Shown in pieces: positions 12,401 to 24,400 of a stretch of 64,000 nucleotides of DNA; position 1 is the stretch's first letter, and every line of letters starts with the position of its first letter. Source of the DNA: Numida meleagris (Eukaryota > Chordata > Aves > Galliformes > Numididae); NCBI RefSeq assembly GCF_002078875.1, contig NC_034413.1, forward strand, positions 61,186,453-61,250,452, in the 5' to 3' direction. The notes under the pieces were generated by a model that worked only from the letters and a program-made list of their open reading frames with translations, was not told the DNA's origin and made no database searches. Position numbers and translations under genes: made by a program.

Positions 12401-15400
12401 CTTTCATGTAACGTATAGCATATCACAAGAAGCAACATCCTTAGAAAATAATAATCTAAGAATTAGTGAAATAAGTAAGGATTTTTTTAAAACAAATTTA
12501 TTATAAAAAATGTGTAGCTTAATATGCTTCAGATCATAAATTCTGTAGAAGAATCTGAATGGAGTTGTTGGCATATTACTTACAGTTTCTTTTCTTTTCT
12601 ATCAGGGTGTGGTGTTTGTAAGAGAATGATGCCATCTTTTCAGCAGGCAGCCACAGAACTGAAGGGTAAATATGTAAGTGAGAAGATAAATTTTATATGA
12701 AATATGAAAACTCCTTTTAGCCACTTACTTTTTTGAGCGTTTAAAACCACAGAAATTTATTGAAGAGGGGAATTTTTAATCGGGCCAAAGCAAAGCCAGA
12801 GAAGAATGATGTTCCCGATCCACTCAGGATTCTCCTTTGGTTTTTATTTGTGTTAAAACTTGGAAGAATGAGGTGTTAACTCACTTGCCATTTATATCTG
12901 ATGTGGCTTCTGCCAGGGAAAAGTGGGTTCTGACACTGTGTAGTTGATCTAGCTCCTAACAGGTGAGTTTGTGGGCTTCCTCAGCTTGTTTTGGTAAGTA
13001 AAGGTTTGCCATATTGGATTTGGTTAGCTTTTTAGCTTGATGTTTCATAGAGAACTCAAAGATGGATGTCTTTATAGTAATAATTAACCAACCTGCTCAG
13101 TGGAGAGTCGGTGTCATGGGATGGGGATTACCCTGTGTTAGCTTGATTGTTCTCCTAGCAAGTGAGCTTAGTCTTAGTTTTACTATAGCTTTGTTAACAG
13201 TTAGCGTTTATACCAGGCTGAAATGAAAACAAAATTTGATCCTAATAAAATGAATTTACAGCAATCAAAGTAACTTAGTTACCTGTTTGTATTAATAAGG
13301 CATATTGAGCACTATGCAAGTTGACCATGTTTGTCAAGTCAAGATCTTATGCTTTATGCATAATTTGTATAATACCTATAATACTGGAGTGGCACGGAAA
13401 CGAGCTTATAATAAGTTCCATGAGTCGGGCTGGATCTGGTCTGATCCCACCTGCTGAACCGCTCACTGTAAGAGTTTGCAGGTTTCCTCAGGAGGAGCAA
13501 CATGCGATGAGGGAGAAATGAAGCACCACAGTGCATGGCTAGGTAGGCTTTGGTCAGCACATCTTGTAAGCACTGAGAGCACTCACACTTTCCCACCTTC
13601 TCTCAGCTAGTTGTTTTTCAAAAGTGTTTTCTTTAAATCCTTGTTTGCTTAGGGCTAAAAGCAGTGGGAGTTGTTCAGGTTTATTTAGGATATGGTAAAC
13701 CCTTGGATATATTTTCTAGCATGCTTCCATCCAGCCAGGCAGTATTCACATTCCCTCTCCCCTTGGTGGAGGCTGTGCTGCTTTCTGTGGAAAGGTGCTT
13801 CCGTTCTGCATGGCAGGTCCATCGTGAGGTGTGGGTGGACAGGAATTAGAAGCATAAACGCCTACACAGATAATGTCAGAAAGAAGGCATGCTGCAAAAC
13901 GCTGTATCTTCCTGCAATTATCCTTTGCCTTGTCCACATACAGTTCTGTTTTTATTAAATTCAGACCGGAGAATTTAAACTCCAGATCTCTTATGGTTTT
14001 TCCTTCCTCTCTTGGAGATAGTTGCTGTAGATCTGGGCTGGTCCTGCCCAGTTCAGGGTTGCTGCACATGCCAGAGGTGCAGGATCAGGAAAAAGTGGTT
14101 ATGCCACTGCCACCACTGTCTTTCAAAAATATCAATCTGTTAATCTAAATCTGATCTAATTAGCTTTCTGAGTGGGATGTGTGCACAGTTTGTCATTTCT
14201 AAAATCGATGGTACTATACCCATCATAAATTGTCTATGCATTGCCTGAAAGCAACGTTGACCTCCAGATCAGGCATTACTGGAAAGTTTATGATTGGTTT
14301 GGATGGGCTGAAGTTCTGGCCTTTTAATCAGACCTGTCATTAGCTGTCAGGATGTACCAGGCTTAAAAGTGATTATTACCACTAACAGCAGGAAAATGAA
14401 ATACCGTGTTGCCTATTTCATAGATCCTAAAAATGAAAAGGTGAACTGGGTCTGTTGTTGGTTGTTATATTCTTTTGGGACTGGACCTTTTATGTTCCAG
14501 TACTGTTGCCGAAAGGAAATTCGGATGGCACATCCAGTGTTATGTTTAGAGTTTGCAATTTCTTTCTGCACTGGAAAAGAGCAGCTCCAAATAAGATGAA
14601 GATGTCTTATTATATCCTTGGCACAAGAGATTCCCATGATTTGTGTCAGACGGGCTCGGTGAGTGGCTGTGCACTGTGACCCTAGTGCAAGGAGGAACTG
14701 GTGGTTTGCAAAGAACTTTATCAGTTTAATTTCTGTTGACTTCATGAGTGCACCAGGGGGCTTTACCCAGTGAAGAGAGGCTTGAGTGTGTGCTTCAGTG
14801 CTTTCCTCTGGTGCTTTTTTTTTTGTAAAAATTGGGCACTTTAGAAGCTCCTACCCTTATTTTTGGAGTCAAAAGCAGCCTTTGTTTAATGTATTCATTA
14901 AGCTTGGCTCTAGGAAGGCTTCAAGTGGTGGTGTGAGATACCAGTTTTGGAACTACCCCATTAAGAGAAGTTTTAAGCAAGGTGTGGATGTCATGGGAGA
15001 ACAAGAATAGTCAGAATCCCATAAGACGTGGTCAGCTACATGTTTAGATTACAGACAGCTTGATTGGAAGCAGATAAGGTGTTGAAATATGTCAAATGTC
15101 ACTGCAGAGGTGAAGGGAATAAACTCATTTCATGTTTGCTGTGGACATGGCAAGAGGTAATAAACTTCAATTACAGTTAGGGTTGTTCAGTCATTTGCTA
15201 AAAGCAAATTAACTAAACATCTAAGCAGAAGAAACCTAAGTGTAGAGGGAGGATCCAGAATTTGGGTAGAAAGTGTGCTGATGGCCGCTGCCAGACTTGG
15301 TGGTACATGTATTATGTGACTATAGGCCAGGTAAAGCAGTAACTTTTGTCATTAAAAATGAATCTCATTGTAATAGGCATCTGTCCAGCTGTGCTTCATA

Positions 15401-18400
15401 CGATATATGAACACCAGAATGAATCCAGGTTCTTGGCTCTTATCAGTCACCAGTCTGGCTGGACACAGTTCAGTTGATCCTGTTGAATTTACCTATCCTC
15501 AAGAGGTAGCATAGAGGATAAGGGAAAGGGAGAATTGAGTTGTGGTATCTTAAATGAGTTAAGTCAATCTGCTTTTTAGAATTACAAGGAAAATTCAAAG
15601 AGACTGGACCAGCCAGAATAGATCCTGTTTCTGTACTGCTCTCAGTTAGCTTTCCTTTCATCTTTCTCAGGGTAGGTGAGAGAAAACAGTATCTTCTTCT
15701 GACTTTCCAGCACGCTCTTGGAAAAGGTTGACCTTCAAACAGGGATTGTGTTCTTTGAGATTTATTTCACGCTGGCTCTGAGCACATTTGGTTGGTCTAT
15801 GCAGTTTGCTGCAGTCAAGAACCTGGTATTAAATTCCGATGTGGTATTTCAGCTGGAAGGAGAAAATCCTGTTTTTGGAGGGGGATAGAGGAGGAGGAGT
15901 TTGGATTAAAACCCTGCTGCTGAAATGATTTAAGCTGTCAGTGCCATTAAAACTGAGCTAATCTTGAGGTTGTATCTCAGCAACTGAATGGCTGGAGGTT
16001 TGGCTGCAGAGCAACCCCAGTGTGAAACTCACACCCACGGAAAATCAAAATTAGTACCATCCTCAGATTTTCAGGTCAAAAATCTGAAAGACAGTTGGAT
16101 AGGGCACAGGAGCCTTGAGCCTGGAGCTTGGGGTGGACTGTTGGGGTGGAGGGTGGGTTGGAACAGAGCCTGAAGAAAGGGAAGAGAGACTCTTTGTTTC
16201 ACTTAGTCTGTAAAGTTGCTGTGCTTCCATGCCCACCTTCAATATCTGTAAGAAAAGGCTATTTCAACTGTCACTGCACGCTACCAGTCAGGTAAGCTAA
16301 TGTATTTAAAGTATAAGTGCCGTGTGGTATTTCCAGGGCTCATGGAGCATGTTTTACTTTTACATTGAAGTAATACGTATTTTTTTTTCCCCCTTGTCAT
16401 TCAGTAAGCACAGTTTTAAACTGGGATAAAGCCAGCACTTAGGTAGATCTTCTGGACATTAGTTGAGAGTGTAAAATTGTTGCTGGAGTGGAAACCAAAG
16501 AAGTGTGGTGGAACTTGTGTCCTGGTTAATGTTTGGGTGTGAACTAAGTTGTGTACTTACAGAAGAAGAAAAAAATCTAGTTAGAATTGTAGCTTAAAAT
16601 ACCTATACACAGAGAGAGCACAAGTAGCGACATTGAGAGAATTTCCTTTTCTGTTTCTGTTAGTGGGTGAATAGAAGGAAATGAAGATTCTGCAAGAGAA
16701 ATGAGAAGGTGGCAAGCTGAATGGTGTGCGTTCTCTATGGACTAGACTCAAATATTGCTCTGTCTTCCCTTGGTCAAAATTGGAAACACTTCATTGTCTT
16801 TATGAAGTCCCTCTTGTTTTACAGCAGTATGAATGAAATCGGAATCTGCCTAGAGCTTACTTATTTTTGCTTCATGATGTTACTTCCGTGTTATAAGAAT
16901 CAATGTAATTGTGTTCTGTTTTTTCAGGTTCTTGCAGGGATGAACGTTTACTCTGCTGAATTTGAAAGGATAAAGGAAGAATACAATGTCCGTGGATATC
17001 CTACAATCTGCTATTTTGAGTCAGTTATATTTTGCTACTCTTTTGGAAATCATACACTCAACTGTAATTGCATGTTCTTATCTGCAAGGCAAGGACTAAA
17101 CCTTGTTTTGTTGCTTTAATAGGAAAGGAAAGTTCCTGTTCCATTTTGAGAACTATGGTGCTACTGCGGCAGATATAGCAGAGTGGCTGAAAAAGTAAGG
17201 CACTGAACTTCATGCACTCCACCTTTTGTGTACTTTTCATTATTTACAGAATGTAATGGCTTAGGATCAGCCATCTCTCCCTCGTTCCCCCTGCTCAAAA
17301 GAGCAAACAAAACTACCCTGCTGAGATTGGCTAAACTAGCACAGAGAGATTGCCTAATGTTTGCTTTTCAGCTTGCATGCCTTGCATTTTACAATTGCAT
17401 TTCATCTGTAATAGGAGACTGACTATGGACCAAAATCAATGCAGATGCACAGATCTTGTCTTCGTTAAAAACGCCGACTTAAATTTCCAGTGATCTTGGG
17501 TGTCTGAACTTAATGTCTCATAAAAGGTCTGACTTTAGTTGTTTTATTAAAAATGTATGTGTCAAGTGTGCAATTCTCATTGCTTCTTCAGCCTTCAAAT
17601 GGAGCCTTTAGAGTATCTTGCAGAAACAAGCAGCAGATCAAGGCACCCTGGATTGCTAGTCATTTTTACAAAGGTTGTGTTTCCTGTTGTGACTTGAGCA
17701 ATGTTGAAAGTGTCTTCTTCTGCCTAAAGGCAGCTATTTGCAGCTGCAAATATTCGGGGGGCTGAATGAGCATGTGGAAATAGCATTTGAGAGAGGGAGA
17801 CAGAACGAGTATGTTTATGTACCTGTTTTTCTAAACAGTTGGTATTCAGATGGTGGAAATCAGCATATCATTGAAGCTGGTGGAGCAGCTGGAGAGAGCT
17901 GTGCTCATCTGGTGATAGACAACTGCCTTTAGCAGTGAGCCCCAGCTCTCAGGTTTTGTAGAACCTTCATAACTTTCCCTTGTTCACTGCAGCCAAGGAA
18001 ATGCTGTTTAAAATTAAGCCAGTATAAGAAAAGGAAAACGTGGGCAGCGTTGCAAACCGTTGTGATAATATAGCTTAGGAAAACTGGCTCACAGTAAATG
18101 TGTTTTACTGCACCAGTGGGACTGTGCTGGGGATGTACGAGTAGTTCCAGGTAGCCCAGCGTCTTCAGCAGTGATAGGCTTTGTAGTTCAAGACCGGGGA
18201 CCCACAAATGTGACAACAGTATTCCTGTTAGCATCAGAAGAAACAATCATTGAAGGCAGGCATTGCCCTATGGATGATAGAGATTCAGCTGCTGTCTTTA
18301 AGCTTCATTTAGTTCATTCAGTCTTTCAGGTATAAATGACAAGGATGGCAACTCCAGCAGTGTCGAGGGGATGATGAGCCCATGGAGCAAGGATGTGACT

Positions 18401-21400
18401 TCATCACCTGTATTGTATTGTGCTTTTTAGTTCTAGTGAGGATATGGTTATCTCTTGGCTACCATGTGTGAAACATTAGATGTTTGGGGTGGGTTTTTCC
18501 CCTGTCTGCATAATATCCAGATAATCCATGTAATATGAAGTGCTTCTCTATCGGTGTTGTGACAGCACGTGAACACAGAAAAAGAAAAGCAGAACAGCTG
18601 CAAGCTCTTTCCAATGATAATCTCTGCTAACAAGCCACTGTGGGCTTTGGCTGATACTCCAGCAGTCCAGAGCTAAAGACAGCTGTTTGTCCTCACTTAG
18701 CGTTCAGTGCATGCTTATTAGCTTCCCAAAAGATGATCTGAGCAGTAGCCTTCTTGCCCCCGTTTTGTATAATAAATACAACTTTTAAGGAAGCTACATT
18801 GGGAAATTATGCATACTTAAATTTTGCTAGTAGTTAATGTTGTAATTAAAACAGTATGCAGGGTAAATCTGCTACATGCATAATACTGTATTACTCTGAG
18901 GAATCCTCAGTATAACTACTCAAGTGGTATGGCAAAGGCTTTAGGAAAGCCAAAGATTGTGATTAGATAGCTGCAGAAGGTGTATCCTTTGTATTTCAGA
19001 ATAGTATAGTACTAAAATTCTCACCTAATACCTCAAGCTAGAATTTAATATTATCGCTGTTGTCATTTCCTGTAATATTGATGTCTTGAGCAGTCTCCTC
19101 ACTTCTGAGTAGGAGCACTGCCTCCCTTTTCTGAGAGCACAGATAAGGTGAAACAAGCAGAGGGCAGTATGCATTAGCTATGCAACAAGATCAAACCAGG
19201 AATCTAATATGTAATTTCCAAACTCCCTGAGTGTCAGGTGTAGTTCTGGGTTTCCCATGCTGTGTTGCTTTGGATGATTCTTAAGTGGTGACGTTGGAGC
19301 ATTGAGGCTGGTGCCAAGATGAAGCTGCTGACCTCGGGAGGGGGCTCTGCTAGGAGCTGCTGACCAGTCAAGCAGGTGTGCTGAGCAGCAGGAGCACAGC
19401 ACAGCCAGAGTGTCCGTGGCAGGGAAAACCAACATGTATTCATACTGTGCACGCAGGTGCCCTTATCCATGTGTTCTTGAAAGAGAATCCAGAAGGCACT
19501 GTGCCGTGTGAGGTGACCTATTTTCTGTGGACACTAGTTACACTCTGCAGAAGAGCGACTATTTTTCCTTCTGTCTCCCCTTTGTCTGTTTTGCCCTGTA
19601 AATGTTACGAGTTAAGTGCTGAAAGCGATTGATGCGTGCTGATTTGGGGCATAGGGCTGCGGAGTATAACAACAAAGGTTAGAATTGTTTAAACTGTACA
19701 AAAGATGTTTTTCATGCTCTCTCAGAGCAAGAGCTCTACCAGTTTGAAGGGCTCTGGCACCTTTTTTGTTCCTTTGAAGGTACTTCCTCATGTTGAAGTG
19801 TCCTAATGCATCAGCCTAGAGGTCCTTAACCCCTCTTAATCTTCCTAATAGCACTGACTATTATCTTGTGGAGTTTCAGATGTTCTTATGAGGCACTGGA
19901 GAGAAACCATCACACACTCCTACTCCAACGCAGCATTATTAATATGAGATGCTATCTCGTACATATCACAATTCTTTTTTAATCTCTCTCATACTGCTGC
20001 ATCAATTTGGATGATAGTGAAGCCAGTCAACTTCTTGCTGCCCTCAATAGCTGCTTAGTTTTCTTACTGTTTTTATGGACTTCTCTTGGGCCTTTCCTTA
20101 GCACTAACTGCTCAATTAAATCAAGAACTTGTTCTCTGTACTTAATTCAATTAGCTCTTGATAACTCTTCCAGACTTCTGTCATCCTATTTTTGGTCTTC
20201 AGGCGTTGGATGTGCCTTCTCTCAGTTTTAAATGACATTTTAGATTTTGCTTGTTGTCTCCTCTGGGCCTTGAGGTGCTTCTTACCAGCTCCTCTGTAGG
20301 CTGATTAGCATGCACAGCATTTTAAATTGGGCCATTTGAATAAGCATCCTGTGCCCTGCTTTACTGATTCCATACTGAAATAGGTCATGCCAGGCCCTGC
20401 TGAACACAGCTTTCTTGGTGCTTTGTGGCCATTGTGTCTATGTTCATCATACTCAGCCAACTCAAACCAACTCCCTTTCCAAATAAGTTGTGTCATGATA
20501 TTTTCTGGAAGCCTTCATTCTTCTACCTGTGGATTATTGCTGTCTCTTAGAAGCTTGGCAGCAAGCACAGTGATGCTCTGGTAAGCTTTGTGACAGAGCC
20601 CCTTACTCATCACAACCCTTCCTGTGCTGTGGCTGTTTCTGTTAAAAACTCTTGTGGATGGAGACGTACTTCTTTTTCTCTTTGGGCTGCTTGGCCACCT
20701 CTGACATTTGTTTCTCAGTTTGTTGATCCTACAGACAGCATCAGAGATGTGCAATTTTGCATGAATTGCTTAATATTCTTGGATCAGACATATTGCTTAC
20801 ATCAACAGCACTTGCTGTTGGAATTTGTGTATCTCTCTACTGCTTTTTTTATCAAACTAGGCATTCAGCCTAGTAATGAGAAAGACAGAATGAATGAGTT
20901 ATCATCCATTTGCCACTCCTTGTTCCAGACAGATAACGCAATAATACATTTTAATCAAAAATAGTAAACGTGTTTTCATGAGGAATGGGGCCACATTCAG
21001 ACCTGTACTTTGCCAAAGAATTTGGGGAATTTTTTGGGTTATTTGGAACTCATTACTGTACCTGGCAAGGATAAAGTAGCTTCAAAGTTTGGCTCCAAAT
21101 GTTCCTGTGCTTGGGTGTACTTTGTGTGAACAGTGCTTAAATAAATAAAACGTCAGCACAGTTTAGTTCACATCTGCCAAACTCTCTTAATGGTGTACAT
21201 TGGTAAGAAGAAAAAAAGCAATTGTTTGGTGGACTGATGAGCAACTGGACTGGTTCAGAGGATCTGAGGTTCAATTTCCAGATTTACCGGCGTGTCTTTG
21301 AGCAGTCTCCCTGGCTCCCAGCCATCAAAGATGGTTAAGCTCATGTGCAATCATAGGGGAGTTGGTGCAACATGTCACTTATCTTTTAGATTAAGCATGC

Positions 21401-24400
21401 AGTCTGAGTAGCTTTGCTGAATTAGACCTGTGAGTGCACTGTCAGGAGAGGACAGAGCGATGCTTCCCCAGGTCACGGGGTTGTTCAGGGTAAAACCATG
21501 ATTTCCTGGGTTGATGCCCTAGTGAATGCTGCACGTGGTTCCAGCATTGCAGCTCTTCCTTTCTGTGCTGGCCCTGGTTGTGCTGTCGGTATTCAAGATG
21601 ACTGGTTAGATTGGCTGTTTCTGCTCACTGCTTTTCTCTTTCATTTGCAATGACTCCTGTGAACTGCTAAGCGTGAGTGCTGTGAGAAAGGGAGCCTCCT
21701 GCTGAGAAGGCTAAAAGAGTAATAGAAAAACGCATCTGATTTTTATAATGTAATAACCAAGCAATCTGGTTATCTCTTCGTTCTGTCCCCTTCCATTTCT
21801 GATCTGTCCTTGTGAGCTGCTTGTGCAGTTTTTCCTCTCTCCTCCAATTCTATCTGAGTTTCAGCATTTATCACTTCTGAGTGGGAGCAATTATGGAAGC
21901 TGCTCAGTAGGGTTAGTATGTCAGACCTCTATGAACATTTTCACAAAGGTAGTTCCTTGCAGTCAGACTTGCTAAAATTCCTACTTAGCACCAATGGGCT
22001 GCTTTTCAGCTGTGTCTGTTTGTCTTGTAGCCCGCAGGCACCTCAGCCACAGGCTCCGGAGATTCCCTGGGCAGATGAGGAAAATGTAGTTTATCACCTG
22101 ACCGATGAGGACTTCGACAAGTTTATAAAAGATCATTCATCTGTGCTAGTGATGTTCCATGCACCATGTGAGTTCGCTTTTTCTATTCTGTTCTCTGATC
22201 CAAATGCTTGCAAACAAAATCAATGATAACTTGTTGCGTTGGTTTCACAGAGCCATAAAATCAAAGTCCAGGCTTTTCTTGTTTGTTGTGTTTCTTAAGC
22301 GTGCAAGGCATGATGTGTTTGTAAAGTTGCTGGTTTCAGGCTTAGGGCAGAGATGTGCTGCTGGAAGAGGTGCTTTGTAGGCTGAGTGTATCATAACTCA
22401 AGAGTGTCATAAAGCTTAAATAATCAGAGGAATCATCATTTTGTAAGATTATCCCTATTTTTTTATCCCTAATTTTCTATCCCTAATTTTCAGCTTGTCT
22501 TCTGTGTTACTTGCTTTCAAGGCAGAGCTCTGGTTGTCACTTGAGATCTGTGAGCTCCTGAGTCCTTGTTTTCAGCCACAGTTCATTCTCTGGTAATGTA
22601 GGGGGTGATGGTCATTACGTGTTGTGCTGAAGTATGCCAATAAGTTGTTGAAGTTCAGAAACTCGTTTGAAAACCGATGCAGAGCTGATAGTGATCTTAA
22701 TGGCTGTTTGGCTGGGAATGAATGAGGCTAATTTTTCTGGTGGAAAATTCAATAGGTTGCCCTAAGGTACTGCCCTCCAAGCTGTTCCAACTACATTGCC
22801 CTCCTGTATCTTGTATCCTCTGGGTTAATGTGGAGGATTGCATTAATCGGTTTGTTTGCTAATGGTGCAACTTGTTACAGCTACGTAGCTGGTTCTACCA
22901 GTTCTTTGTACCTTTAGCTGAAGGTTCAGACTCAGATCTGCTGTGCTGGATGGTATGTGACTTCTGTCTCCTCTGGCTGCTGGTGCTGCCAGTTGCACTT
23001 GGATGAGATGGTCGTTTTTTTGGGCACGGACTTGAAGGTTAGTGCTCTGGAGGCAGGCTGCGTGCTCACAGCTGAACAGCCAAGGGTCTTGGCACAGAGG
23101 CTGAAATCCTGCTTCCCTTCAAGACAGCAGGAGTTAGCACCTGAATGCCTCTTTTGAAGGTCTGCTCATAAGACTCACTTGGAAAACATAGCATAACGAA
23201 TTTCCTCTGCCTGATGAAATGCCTGGCGGTTTGATCCACGGAAGCAGGCGACCGCTGTTTTGTCGCCGTGTTCACTGGATTGTTTGAAATAATGAAGGCG
23301 GGCCCGGAGATTAACGCCTGGTCTGAAAACCAAAGCACAAGTAGCAGAACTGATGAGGCATGCTTTGCTTGGGGGTTCCCCTTCGTTACCCAAATCCTTC
23401 CTTCCCCCTGCTTTCCACACACTCCCAGCCTGTGAGAGACAGCACTGGCTGCTGCTCCTCTGGGCTGGCCAAGCAGCAGCTGCCAGGCAGGAATGTAACT
23501 GCTGAGCCTCCCTTCTTTCCCTCTGTGCACAAAGGATAAGGATCCTCTCTGTTTAGCCCCAGATTTTTACGGGGATTTATTATTTGAAAGCCTTGTTGTT
23601 TTTTCTGAGTTTGTAAAGTGGCAAAGGAGTTCAATAACCTATTTAGGAGGAGACAGAGAGGAGGGAAGAAATCGAAAGCTGGTCCTGTAAACCTATTCCT
23701 TTAGGAAGCCTGATTAAAAATAAATGAATACCTGCAGCTATGATCAAATTTTGTAGTAAATTCAAGTTAGTTTTAAATCTGAACAGGGCTCTGCTCAGTT
23801 TTTATGTTTATTTTGTTAATATCCTCTGTAGCACACATGACACAGTTTTAGGGGTGACGTGACCCGTATGGGGAGGAGGAGCACTTCCAGCTGAGTGTTC
23901 TGTACTGAGGAGCGTTCTGTGCTAAGGTACAGCAGTACTTTGGCAAGTGCTGTATTAAATGCTGAGCGGGGCTGTTGCAGTCTCCTGATAACATGTTCCA
24001 GCTGCTCAGAATTGAACTAAAGAAATGTTCCTTACCAGAAAACTCAATTTTAAATGGAACTTGAATATTTAGGGCATAAATAACTCAGTACGTTTTATTT
24101 TCATTGAAGTGGTAGTGGTGTGCCTACGTGCAGGATCCACCTTGTAAATGTACAGAAGATCTGTGTTTGGAACAATCCTCGTGGGCAGCCTCAGCAGAGA
24201 GTGCGAGGCTTACAAACTAATTAGTAACAGACAGCCATCATAAATAGTTATTAACGTGATTTACTGTGATTAAAAGACCTTCTCGGAGCACTTCTTAATT
24301 TTGTTAATGGAGTCACTTTAGGAATATTAGGAGGTAAATTACTCCAGTAGAAAAAAAAGCAGTAAAAATGGAGGATGTTGTACTTATTTTAACTTCTGTA

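Larger units (their letters stand above)
8853..12605 (+). other. PDIA5: PDIA5 intron, 3.75 kb, with a CpG-dense patch and a G-rich segment
   Basis: It splits the Trp codon of the first active site after its first base. No CR1 copy was recognised. Two compositional features stand out: a CpG-dense stretch at 9990-10107 and a G-rich segment at about 11210-11420 with a quadruplex-type motif at 11259-11283. The acceptor is TTTCTATCAG. Confidence 0.8.

Noticed and set aside
16130..16157. Second possible G-quadruplex
   Set aside because: The first loop is nine bases, beyond the strict limit.
23066..23530. 154-codon minus-strand frame in the largest intron
   Set aside because: No recognisable family, no splice partners and ordinary composition. 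One frame of this length is expected by chance in 64 kb.
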